Positions 8,047-15,329 of a DNA stretch of 64,000 nt are shown piece by piece; the first letter of the stretch is position 1, and each line of letters begins with the position of its first letter. Source of the stretch: JAKFWF01 sp031374115 (GTDB lineage: Bacteria > Pseudomonadota > Alphaproteobacteria > Rhizobiales > Hyphomicrobiaceae); the NCBI GenBank assembly GCA_031374115.1, contig JANMNO010000106.1:62001-126000 (forward strand). Reading direction: 5' to 3'. The position numbers and the translations under genes were made by a program. The notes beneath the pieces were generated by a model. That model made no database searches, was not told the origin of the DNA, and saw nothing but the letters and a program-made list of their open reading frames with translations.

Positions 8047-8616
8047 ATGACGACGGCACACAATCTGACCGACGACGGCCTCCCTCAAGGGCTAACCGTC
8101 AATGAATTCCTGGTTTGGTCCAAGGACCAACCCGGCCGGTACGAACTCCACAACGGTAACGTCGTCGCGATGTCACCTGAGCGGCTTGGACACGTCGAGA
8201 TCAAGTCGAACGTGCATCAGGCTCTTCGCAATGCAATCAAAAGCGCTGGCCTCCCATGTTTCGCTGTCGCTGACGGCATTGCGGTGCACGTGAGTGAAAC
8301 CAAATGGTACCAGCCGGATGCTCTGGTGTATTGTGGCGAGCGCGCCGATCGCAGCGTCACAAAAATCGATAACCCTATGATAGTTGTTGAGGTCGCATCG
8401 CCGTCGACAGCTGGGATCGACACCCAAGACAAGCTGCTAGGGTATCTAGCGCTCCCATCCGTCCACCACTATCTGATTATCGAGCCAGATGGGCTGCCGC
8501 TGCTTCACCATCATCGCCAATCGGCCGACACCTTTCTGACCCGCATCGTCGGCGGTGGCAGCTTGCGCCTCGATCCACCCGGCATCGAGATTGACGTTTC
8601 CGAGCTCTTCAATTGA
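8047..8616 (+). CDS. Uma2 family (DUF820) nuclease-like protein
   Basis: This 189-residue protein has the Uma2 pattern. It reads LTVNEFLVWSKDQPGRYELHNGNVVAMSPERLGHVEIKSNVHQAL, then QPDALVYCGERA, then PMIVVEVASPSTAGIDTQDKLLGYLALPSVHHYLIIEPD. These fit the PD-(D/E)xK fold, with the acidic residues in PDA and VEV and the lysine in DKLLGY. The biological role of Uma2 proteins is poorly known; they are abundant in cyanobacteria and in mobile or accessory positions. It sits between cobS and cobT, 62 bp after the former and 10 bp before the latter, in the same direction. It therefore probably rides on their transcript, although its function is unlikely to concern cobalamin. Confidence 0.88.
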   Translation: MTTAHNLTDDGLPQGLTVNEFLVWSKDQPGRYELHNGNVVAMSPERLGHVEIKSNVHQALRNAIKSAGLPCFAVADGIAVHVSETKWYQPDALVYCGERADRSVTKIDNPMIVVEVASPSTAGIDTQDKLLGYLALPSVHHYLIIEPDGLPLLHHHRQSADTFLTRIVGGGSLRLDPPGIEIDVSELFN

Positions 8617-8626
8617 AGCGACGTAA

Positions 8627-10519
8627 ATGGCCCCTATAACCTCGAAGAAAAAAGAAGCACCGGCAGAGCCGTTCAAGAACGCGCTCGGGCTGTGCGTGCG
8701 CGCGATCGCGGGTGATGACGAGGTGCAGGTCAACTTTGCTGCCGGCAAGCCGGAACTCGACGGGCATATGGTGCAACTCCCAGAGCCCTCGCGCGTGCCA
8801 TCGCGCAGGGAGATTGCGGTGATCCGCGGTTGGGCCGACAGCTTCGCCCTGACAGCCGCCGTACATGACGCCAAATTGCATCGAAAACTTGCCCCTGACT
8901 CGGGTCCTGCACGGGCGGTATTCGAGAGTGTTGAACGGGCGCGCGTCGAATCGCTCGGCGCTAATCGCATGCCTGGGATGGCCAGCAACCTGACCGCTAA
9001 GGTCGAGGACCAGTATAGCCATGGCCGCTTCGCTCACGTCACCGAGAAAGCCGAAGCTCCACTCGAAGAAGCCTTGTCGCTGATGGTCCGCGAACGTTTG
9101 ACTGGACAAGCCCCGCCCAAAAACGCTCAGGCGCTGGTCGAAGTATGGCGCGATTGGGTCGAGGATCGCGCCGGTAAGACGCTGGCGAAAATGGAGAACC
9201 TCGTCGAGGATCAAGCGAGCTTCGGCAAGCTTGCCCGCGACGTGTTGCGTCAGCTCGACCTCACCGATGAAAAAGCCGACGGTGAAAAGGAAGAAGGCGA
9301 GAGCGACGAAGAGGATAATCCGGACGGCGGCGATGAGAAGTCGGACGACAGCCAGGAGGGTTCCGAAGGCGAGGATCAACCCGACGAACAAGAGACGACC
9401 GAAGGCGAAGACGGCGAGACGCAGGATGCCACCGATAGCGCCGATAGCGACGATTTCGATGCCGACGCCGATGGTGAAGATCCATCCGAAACGCGCGAGC
9501 CTTGGCGACCGAACCAGTCGGTTCTCGATAACCCTGATGCGTTTGGCTACAAAGTGTTCTCCAAGGCCAACGACGAGGAAATCTCGGCGGAAGACCTTTC
9601 AACACCCGACGAACTCGAGCGCCTGCGTACCTTCCTCGACAAGGAATTGCGGTCGCTATCGAGCGCGGTTTCACGCCTTGCGAACAAGCTGCAACGCAAA
9701 CTCCTCGCTCAGCAGAACCGCGCCTGGGACTTTGACATCGAGGAGGGCGTGCTGGACGCCTCGCGGCTGACGCGGATTATCATCGATCCGATGTTCCCGC
9801 TGACGTTCAAGCGCGAGCGCGACACCGATTTCCGCGATACCGTCGTGACGCTGCTTCTCGACAACTCCGGCTCGATGCGTGGCCGCCCGATCATGGTCGC
9901 TGCCTGCTGTGCCGATATCCTAGCTCGCACGCTCGAACGCTGTGGCGTGAAGGTCGAGATCCTCGGTTTCACGACCAAGGCTTGGAAGGGTGGGCAAGCA
10001 CGCGAAAGCTGGTTGGCTGCCGGCAAACCCGCCACGCCAGGTCGACTGAACGACCTCCGCCACATCATCTACAAAACCGCCGATTCGCCGTGGCGGCGCT
10101 CGAAGCGCAACCTCGCTCTGATGATGCGCGAAGGCCTGCTTAAAGAGAATATCGACGGTGAGGCACTCGCTTGGGCGCACAATCGCCTGCGCGCGCGCCC
10201 GGAGCAGCGACGCATCTTGATGATGATCTCCGATGGCGCCCCCGTCGACGACTCAACGCTATCGGTGAACTCGGGCGCATACCTGGAACAGCATCTGCGG
10301 CAGGTCATCGAGGAGATCGAGTTGCGCTCGCCGGTCGAACTGCTCGCCATCGGCATTGGCCACGACGTGACGCGCTACTATCGCCGGGCCGTCACCATCA
10401 CGGATCCGAGCGAGCTTGCCGGTGCGATGACCGATAAACTCGTCGAGCTGTTCGAGGAAAAGGCGAAGAAAGTCGTGGCGAGCTCGCGGCCGGCAAAGCG
10501 CAAGGCCATGTTCGGCTAG
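8627..10519 (+). CDS. cobT: Aerobic cobaltochelatase subunit CobT
   Basis: CobT partners CobS in the cobalt-inserting AAA+ motor. The 630-residue protein has an N-terminal helical domain (about 1-215) and a very acidic, low-complexity linker (about 216-290, rich in E, D, G and S). A C-terminal von Willebrand A domain begins near 400 with the metal-ion-dependent adhesion motif DNSGSMRG (412-419); this domain contains ILMMISDGAPVDDSTL and LLAIGIGHDVTRYYRRAV. This architecture is characteristic of CobT. The start at 8627 follows the Uma2 stop by 10 bp. It would normally lie directly after cobS, so the Uma2 gene is an interruption. Confidence 0.95.
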   Translation: MAPITSKKKEAPAEPFKNALGLCVRAIAGDDEVQVNFAAGKPELDGHMVQLPEPSRVPSRREIAVIRGWADSFALTAAVHDAKLHRKLAPDSGPARAVFESVERARVESLGANRMPGMASNLTAKVEDQYSHGRFAHVTEKAEAPLEEALSLMVRERLTGQAPPKNAQALVEVWRDWVEDRAGKTLAKMENLVEDQASFGKLARDVLRQLDLTDEKADGEKEEGESDEEDNPDGGDEKSDDSQEGSEGEDQPDEQETTEGEDGETQDATDSADSDDFDADADGEDPSETREPWRPNQSVLDNPDAFGYKVFSKANDEEISAEDLSTPDELERLRTFLDKELRSLSSAVSRLANKLQRKLLAQQNRAWDFDIEEGVLDASRLTRIIIDPMFPLTFKRERDTDFRDTVVTLLLDNSGSMRGRPIMVAACCADILARTLERCGVKVEILGFTTKAWKGGQARESWLAAGKPATPGRLNDLRHIIYKTADSPWRRSKRNLALMMREGLLKENIDGEALAWAHNRLRARPEQRRILMMISDGAPVDDSTLSVNSGAYLEQHLRQVIEEIELRSPVELLAIGIGHDVTRYYRRAVTITDPSELAGAMTDKLVELFEEKAKKVVASSRPAKRKAMFG

Positions 10520-10852
10520 CGTTGTTGCGGCCGACAGCCGTTCGGCCACCAAATTTCTTTTATTAGATTATCAGGGCGATTGTCTGGGATTGAAAAGAAC
10601 AGGTCGCCCAGAGAAAAACTTCGTATGAAAGTTTCGCAAACTGCGCCCGGCGGCCGAAAAATAACCTCACCTTACGGATTTTGCTCAAAAATTGAGCTTG
10701 TAAGCATCGCCCCGTGCTGGATAAGTACTTCGGGGATCTTTGCAAAAGTCGGGCACAAGACCCAACGATGCATAGCAGCGTCCCGAAAATCGAGGTAGGC
10801 CTATAGCAGTGATGTCGCCTGCTGAAGTGTAGGCACTCGTTTGGTGAGGCGA
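10520..10852. other. Intergenic region between cobT and the ABC transporter operon
   Basis: This stretch of about 330 bp begins with a hairpin, GGCCGA (10529-10534) pairing with TCGGCC (10542-10547) and followed by AAATTTCTTTT, a plausible terminator for the cobS-cobT transcript. The rest is richer in A+T than its surroundings. It includes a longer imperfect pairing (GGGCGA near 10575 with TCGCCC near 10605) and must contain the promoter of the ABC operon. I found no riboswitch consensus that I could name (glycine, guanidine and cobalamin types were considered) and no convincing gene. Confidence 0.45.
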
Positions 10853-11965
10853 ATGGCGTCAAGTTCGATTGTCGAGAGTCCGTCCGGTGCACACGTTCAG
10901 TTCAAGGACGTGCAGAAGAGCTACGACGGCAAGACACTTGTCGTAAAAAGCCTAAATCTCGACATTCAGAAGGGCGAATTCGTCACCATGCTCGGGCCTT
11001 CCGGCTCCGGCAAAACAACCACACTGATGATGCTCGCCGGGTTTGAGACCGCGACCCACGGTGAAATTTTCCTCAAGGGCACGCCGATCAACAATACGCC
11101 GCCAAACAAACGCGGCATAGGCATGGTGTTCCAGAACTACGCACTTTTCCCTCACATGACGGTGACCGAGAACCTTGCGTTCCCGCTACAAGTACGCGGG
11201 ATGGATAAGTCGACGATCGACGCGAAGGTGACCCGCGCGCTCGGCATGGTTTCGCTGTCGCAGTTCGGCGCGCGCAAGCCGGCCCAGCTTTCCGGTGGCC
11301 AGCAACAACGCGTCGCGGTCGCGCGCGCTTTGGTGTTCGAGCCCGATATCGTGTTGATGGACGAGCCACTCGGCGCACTCGACAAGCAATTGCGCGAGCA
11401 GATGCAGTACGAGATCAAGACCCTGACAAAAAGCCTGGGCGTGACCGTCGTCTACGTCACGCACGATCAATCCGAGGCGCTGACGATGTCCGATCGTATC
11501 GCAGTCTTCAACGACGGTGTGATCCAGCAGCTGTCGACTCCGGCCGAACTCTACGAAGCACCAATCAACTCTTTCGTCGCTCAATTCATCGGCGAGAACA
11601 ATCGGTTGCCAGGAAAAGTCACCAAGGCGATCAACGGTGTGTGCCACGTCGCCCTGAGCGATGGCACCAACATCGAGGCATTGCCGATCAACGTGCGGGC
11701 CGGTGGCTCGACCACGATGCTCTCCATCAGACCCGAGCGCGTAGAGGTCGACCCGGCAACTCCCGACTTCAACAATCGGATCACCGGTATCGTCAACGAT
11801 ATCATCTATCTCGGCGATCATTTGCGCGCCCGGATGACGGCCGGCGGCAGCGACAATTTTATCGTCAAAGCACCCAACCGCGATGGACAGCGGCGACTTG
11901 AAAAAGGCCAGTCTGTCACGCTGGGATGGCGCACCAAGGATTGCAGAGCCCTCGATCCTCTTTGA
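10853..11965 (+). CDS. ABC transporter ATP-binding protein (PotA type), probable creatine/sarcosine uptake
   Basis: This 370-residue ATPase of a spermidine/putrescine-type importer has Walker A GPSGSGKTT, a Q-loop FQNYALFPHMTV, the ABC signature LSGGQQQRVAVARAL, Walker B DIVLMDEPLGALD, and the switch histidine VTHDQSEAL. The C-terminal TOBE-like domain (about 280-370, LSIRPERVEV...) is typical of PotA. I chose ATG 10853; a TTG-GTG pair four codons upstream is in frame. It is followed by the binding protein and two permeases, all on this strand. Their position before creatinase and sarcosine oxidase suggests import of creatine or a related small cationic or zwitterionic compound. That substrate is inferred. 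Confidence 0.93.
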   Translation: MASSSIVESPSGAHVQFKDVQKSYDGKTLVVKSLNLDIQKGEFVTMLGPSGSGKTTTLMMLAGFETATHGEIFLKGTPINNTPPNKRGIGMVFQNYALFPHMTVTENLAFPLQVRGMDKSTIDAKVTRALGMVSLSQFGARKPAQLSGGQQQRVAVARALVFEPDIVLMDEPLGALDKQLREQMQYEIKTLTKSLGVTVVYVTHDQSEALTMSDRIAVFNDGVIQQLSTPAELYEAPINSFVAQFIGENNRLPGKVTKAINGVCHVALSDGTNIEALPINVRAGGSTTMLSIRPERVEVDPATPDFNNRITGIVNDIIYLGDHLRARMTAGGSDNFIVKAPNRDGQRRLEKGQSVTLGWRTKDCRALDPL

Positions 11966-11991
11966 GTTAGAGCCCGGGGGAGCAGCAAAGG

Positions 11992-12009
11992 ATGCCGGTT
12001 CGCCGGCAT
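11992..12009 (+). promoter_or_regulatory. TTCG-loop hairpin between ATPase and binding-protein genes
   Basis: Perfect 7-bp arms ATGCCGG (11992-11998) and CCGGCAT (12003-12009) close a TTCG tetraloop. It lies 34 bp before the binding-protein start and has no T-tract. It is more likely an RNA-stabilising or processing hairpin that raises expression of the binding protein than a terminator. Confidence 0.55.
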
Positions 12010-12042
12010 GTCACTGAAGAGTTTCAGAAAAGGGAGAGTTGG

Positions 12043-13131
12043 ATGAAGTCAGCAAAGTTACTAGGGGCCACGGCCGTCGCGTCAGTGCTTGCCGGCACCT
12101 TCGCCTACGCACAGACGAAGACCCTGACCGTCGTGTCATGGGGCGGCGCCTACACGAAGAGCCAGGTCGAAGCGTATCAGAAGCCGTTCATGGCCAAGAG
12201 CGGCGTGCAGATCAAATCCGAGGATTATGATGGCACTGTCGCGCCCATCAAGGCACAGGTCCAATCCGGCAAAGTGACCTGGGACATCGTCGACGTCGAA
12301 CTCGCCGATGCGGTCCGTATGTGCGACGAAGGGCTGCTCGAGAAGATCGATCACAAAGCGCTGCCAGCCGGCTCCGATGGCAAAGCCGCAACCGATGATT
12401 TCATCAAAGGCACGCTGCACGATTGCGCCGTTGCCACCATTCTATGGTCCACGATTTACGCCTATGACGCGCCAAAATTCCCCGGCGCAAAGCCAACCAC
12501 GATCGCGGACTTCTTCGACACGACGAAATTCCCCGGCAAGCGCGGCATGCGTAAGTCGGCGAAGATCAATCTCGAGTTCGCGCTAATGGCCGACGGCGTT
12601 CCGGCCGCCGAAGTCTACAAGGTGATGAAGACCAAGGAAGGCATCGATCGCGCCTTCAAAAAGCTCGACACCATCAAAAAAGATATCGTTTGGTGGGAAG
12701 CTGGCGCCCAGCCGCCACAGCTGCTCGGGGACGGTCAGGTCGTCATGACCACCGCTTACAACGGCCGCATCTTCGATGCCGCGATGAAGGACGGCAAACC
12801 GTTTGTCATCGTTTGGGATGGCCAAGTTTGGGATCTCGACCTCTGGGTCATCCCCAAGGGTACGCCCAACAAGGACGCCGCGCTCGACTTCTTGAAGTTC
12901 TCGACATCGACGGAGGCCCTTGCCGAGCAAGCAAAGTGGATCTCGTACGCTCCGGCTCGCATGTCGTCGGTCGCCAAGGTCGGCAAGTTCAACGACGGAA
13001 AGACCGATATGGCGCCCCACATGCCGACGTCGCCAGTGAACTTCAAGAACGCCGTGCAAAACGACTTCCTGTTCTGGGCCGATAAGGCCGATGAACTGGG
13101 CAAGCAGTTCAACACCTGGCTCGCGAAGTAA
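12043..13131 (+). CDS. ABC transporter substrate-binding protein (PotD-like), periplasmic
   Basis: This 362-residue exported protein has a signal peptide at residues 1-23 (MKSAKLLGATAVASVLAGTFAYA, cut before QTK). The mature protein begins KTLTVVSWGGAYTKSQ, the usual first strand of extracellular polyamine-type solute-binding proteins. Later landmarks are WDIVDVELADAVRMCDEGLLEKID, FPGKRGMRKSA, VVMTTAYNGRIFDA and DLWVIPKGTPNKDAALDFLKF. I chose the ATG at 12043, which follows GGGAGAG; the open frame reaches 11992. It is the second gene of the ABC operon. The ligand is predicted to be creatine or a related guanidino or N-methyl compound, from context only. Confidence 0.93.
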   Translation: MKSAKLLGATAVASVLAGTFAYAQTKTLTVVSWGGAYTKSQVEAYQKPFMAKSGVQIKSEDYDGTVAPIKAQVQSGKVTWDIVDVELADAVRMCDEGLLEKIDHKALPAGSDGKAATDDFIKGTLHDCAVATILWSTIYAYDAPKFPGAKPTTIADFFDTTKFPGKRGMRKSAKINLEFALMADGVPAAEVYKVMKTKEGIDRAFKKLDTIKKDIVWWEAGAQPPQLLGDGQVVMTTAYNGRIFDAAMKDGKPFVIVWDGQVWDLDLWVIPKGTPNKDAALDFLKFSTSTEALAEQAKWISYAPARMSSVAKVGKFNDGKTDMAPHMPTSPVNFKNAVQNDFLFWADKADELGKQFNTWLAK

Positions 13132-13147
13132 GTCGAGACGACTTCTG

Positions 13148-13172
13148 ATGGAAGGCGCGTTGCGCCTTCCAT
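13148..13172 (+). terminator. Strong hairpin after binding-protein gene (attenuator-like)
   Basis: Perfect 11-bp arms (13148-13158 and 13162-13172) with a 3-base GTT loop are followed by TTTTC. Being inside the operon, downstream of the binding-protein gene, it probably acts as a partial terminator or 3' stabiliser. Such a hairpin would make more binding protein than permease, a common layout for ABC importers. Confidence 0.75.
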
Positions 13173-13293
13173 TTTCAACCGAACATATTCACCGAAAACT
13201 TTGTCGGTAGCGCCACCGAACGGCACTCTAACCCAACCGACGCACTACGCATCGCCCAGCTTGAGGCGAAAGCGACAACGCAAGGTGTTTGGG

Positions 13294-14610
13294 ATGACCA
13301 CGATGGCGGGCCTGGCGCCCGATCCGGCAGGTCGAATTGGACAAACGATCAACTCGGGTGGCAGTGCCCTTACCGGGCCAATCCTTGCCGCCGACGGCAT
13401 GCCGCTCGACAAGAAGCTCGCAGTCGTCACCCGCCGCGCCCGCGTCAAAGCGTTCCTGCTGGTTGCGCCACTCCTCCTGTTCGTACTCGTGTTCTTCGTC
13501 GCCCCTATCGTTATGATGCTGCGATTGTCGACGGGCGATACAGTCGTTGCAACCGAACTGCCACGTACCACCGACGCGCTGAAGTCCTGGGACCAGCAGA
13601 ATCTCCCGAACGAAGCAACGTTCGCGGCGCTCGTGGCCGACCTCAAAGATGCACGCGAACGCCAAGCCACCGGCAAGATCGGCGCCCAGATCAACTATGT
13701 CTATTCCGGCGCGCGTTCGTTGTTCGTTGCCGCTGGCCGTAGCGCTGGCAGTATGGAAGCGCCGTTCAAGAAAACGCTGATCGAGAAGGACCCGCAGTGG
13801 GGTGACCCGACATTGTGGGTGATGATCAAGTCCACCTCGAAGCCGTACTCGTCGATCAACTATCTGAATGCGATGGACCGCACACTTGGCCCCACCGGCA
13901 ACATCGAACAGGTGCCAGCCGATCAACGCATCCACATAACGATCTTCGTACGCACGCTTTGGCTCAGCTTTGTGGTCACCGTACTGTGCTTGTTGCTCGG
14001 CTACCCGGTCGCCTATCTGCTGGCCCATTTACCGCTGCGCATCTCCAACCTGCTGATGATTTGCGTGCTTCTGCCATTCTGGACAGCGCTTCTGGTGCGC
14101 ATCACCGCCTGGATCGCACTGCTGCAAAACGATGGCGTCGTCCTTTCGGCAGCTGTCGCACTCGGCCTTGTCGATCCCGCGAACCGGCCGCAGTTGATTT
14201 ATAATCTCATCGGCACGCTCGTCGCGATGGTGCACGTTCTGATGCCATCGATGATCCTGCCGCTGTACTCGGTGATGAAGACGATCCCGCCGACGTACGT
14301 TCGCGCTGCCCGCTCGTTGGGCGCAACCTCTTTCACGGCATTCTGGCGTGTGTATTTCCCGCAGACGTTGCCGGGAATCGCAGCCGGCGGGCTGCTCGTG
14401 TTCATCCTATCGGTAGGTTACTACATCACACCGGCTCTGCTTGGCGGCCAGTCGGGCGTGCTGATCTCGAACTTCATCGAGTTGCACGTCAGCAAGACAC
14501 TGAACTGGGGTCTCGCCTCTGCCCTCGCTGGACTGCTGCTTGCGGCAATTCTCGTTCTCTACTGGGTTTTCAACAAGATCGTCGGCATCGACCGGCTGAA
14601 GATGGGTTGA
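13294..14610 (+). CDS. ABC transporter permease 1 (PotB-like) with long periplasmic insertion
   Basis: This inner-membrane permease is 438 residues long from ATG 13294 (an in-frame frame extends to 13201). A first membrane helix lies at about 52-77. It is followed by a soluble stretch of about 135 residues (80-215) and then by the five-helix transport core. The core has the binding-protein-dependent EAA-type loop at YVRAARSLGATSFTAFWRVYFPQTLPGI, which contacts the ATPase. PotB proteins usually lack so long an insertion between helices 1 and 2, though related permeases in rhizobia have one. The last 14 codons form part of a 51-bp sequence repeated at 15279-15329. Confidence 0.9.
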   Translation: MTTMAGLAPDPAGRIGQTINSGGSALTGPILAADGMPLDKKLAVVTRRARVKAFLLVAPLLLFVLVFFVAPIVMMLRLSTGDTVVATELPRTTDALKSWDQQNLPNEATFAALVADLKDARERQATGKIGAQINYVYSGARSLFVAAGRSAGSMEAPFKKTLIEKDPQWGDPTLWVMIKSTSKPYSSINYLNAMDRTLGPTGNIEQVPADQRIHITIFVRTLWLSFVVTVLCLLLGYPVAYLLAHLPLRISNLLMICVLLPFWTALLVRITAWIALLQNDGVVLSAAVALGLVDPANRPQLIYNLIGTLVAMVHVLMPSMILPLYSVMKTIPPTYVRAARSLGATSFTAFWRVYFPQTLPGIAAGGLLVFILSVGYYITPALLGGQSGVLISNFIELHVSKTLNWGLASALAGLLLAAILVLYWVFNKIVGIDRLKMG

Positions 14611-14618
14611 GAGAATGA
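14568..14618 (+). repeat. 51-bp direct repeat, copy 1
   Basis: Identical over 51 bases to 15279-15329. This copy contains the last 14 codons and stop of permease 1, then GAGAATGA. The flanking bases suggest that the homology originally ran about five bases further (TGGCA), with a one-base difference. With copy 2 it brackets the DUF6883/DUF4926 gene pair. Confidence 0.97.
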
Positions 14619-14671
14619 TGGCAAGACATCGTGAGGCAATTGAAGCGTCCGATCCAAGCCGCTCGCAATGA
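14615..14671 (+). CDS. Possible 18-codon leader frame overlapping the DUF6883 start
   Basis: The ATG at 14615 is the counterpart, in repeat copy 1, of the true start codon of permease 2 at 15326. After one missing base it reads into the inserted DNA for 18 codons (MMARHREAIEASDPSRSQ). It stops at 14669-14671, overlapping the ATGATG start of the DUF6883 gene by an ATGA junction. This could couple translation from permease 1 into the cassette. Whether it is translated is unknown; it may only be a relic. Confidence 0.35.
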   Translation: MMARHREAIEASDPSRSQ

Positions 14672-15009
14672 TGCCCAATGCCGATCGTGCTGTAATAACC
14701 GTGGGCAAAATCTCAGATTATCTGCTGTCTCGTTCGCACCCAATTGGATCAAGGAAAGCTGCTTTTTTCCGGTCGTTCGGGTTCGACGACACCACACCGG
14801 ATGTCCTGCGTGATGCGCTACTTGCCCACGCGCAGGCTTACGCTGTGTCACGACGTGTCGAAGGAGTGCATGGCACGAAGTACGAGATATCTGGCCCACT
14901 CGTCACGCCAAGTGGTAAACTACCTTGGCTTAAGACCGTATGGATCACAATTGGTGACGCACCGCCGCGCCTCATCACCGCCGTTCCTGTAAGAGGTTCT
15001 ACGCAATGA
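14668..15009 (+). CDS. DUF6883 domain protein
   Basis: This 113-residue protein begins MMPNADRAVITVGKISDYLLS, continues SHPIGSRKAAFFRSFGF, and ends in SGPLVTPSGKLPWLKTVWIT...PRLITAVPV. This matches what I remember of the DUF6883 family: PNA-like opening, HP-G--KAAFF block, then G-L--P-G-------VW. No enzymatic function is known to me. These small proteins commonly sit beside DUF4926 proteins or in toxin-related loci, so a toxin-antitoxin or immunity role is a guess. The stop overlaps the next gene by ATGA, so the two are translationally coupled. It lies within DNA inserted between two ABC permease genes. Confidence 0.8.
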   Translation: MMPNADRAVITVGKISDYLLSRSHPIGSRKAAFFRSFGFDDTTPDVLRDALLAHAQAYAVSRRVEGVHGTKYEISGPLVTPSGKLPWLKTVWITIGDAPPRLITAVPVRGSTQ

Positions 15010-15230
15010 TCAACGAACTTGACGTCGTTGCACTGACAAAAGACCTGCCAAGCGAAGGCCTCAACCAAGGGGACGTCGGCACTGTGGCGCACGTGCACGG
15101 CAAAGGCGACGCGTTCGAAGTCGAGTTCGTGGCCTTGGATGGCGAAACGATTGCACTATTGACGCTACCGGCCGATGCCGTACGGGCCGTTCGTCCGCGC
15201 GAGATTGCGCATGTTCGCGAAGTTGCCTGA
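15006..15230 (+). CDS. DUF4926 domain protein
   Basis: This 74-residue protein (MINELDVVALTKDLPSEGLNQGDVGTVAHVHGKGDAFEVEFV...) has the DUF4926 layout: a short SH3-like beta barrel with D-V-ALT-DLP--GL--GD-GT-V and an EVEFV strand. The function is unknown. It is coupled by ATGA overlap to the DUF6883 gene upstream, and a hairpin with a T-rich tail follows it. The pair therefore forms a self-contained two-gene cassette. Confidence 0.82.
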   Translation: MINELDVVALTKDLPSEGLNQGDVGTVAHVHGKGDAFEVEFVALDGETIALLTLPADAVRAVRPREIAHVREVA

Positions 15231-15239
15231 GCCGGGGAT

Positions 15240-15278
15240 AAGTGTGATGCTGCTTCGAACTCAAGCGTCACACTTTCC
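15240..15278 (+). terminator. Hairpin with T-rich tail closing the DUF6883/DUF4926 cassette
   Basis: AAGTGTGA (15240-15247) pairs perfectly with TCACACTT (15268-15275). The stem extends by about four more pairs (one G-T wobble) towards a 12-base loop, and TTTCC follows. It ends exactly where repeat copy 2 begins. It resembles a factor-independent terminator and would reduce read-through into permease 2 unless it is inefficient. Confidence 0.6.
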
Positions 15279-15329
15279 TTTCAACAAGATCGTCGGCATC
15301 GACCGGCTGAAGATGGGTTGAGAGAATGA
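15279..15329 (+). repeat. 51-bp direct repeat, copy 2
   Basis: Perfect copy of 14568-14618. Here it reproduces the end of permease 1, out of context, followed by the GAGA and ATG that start permease 2 at 15326. It thus restores the native translation-start region of the downstream gene. Confidence 0.97.

Noticed and set aside
10560..10852. Glycine or guanidine riboswitch before the ABC operon
   Set aside because: Some GC-rich pairing and an A-rich stretch suggested structure, but none of the signature sequences I know could be placed.
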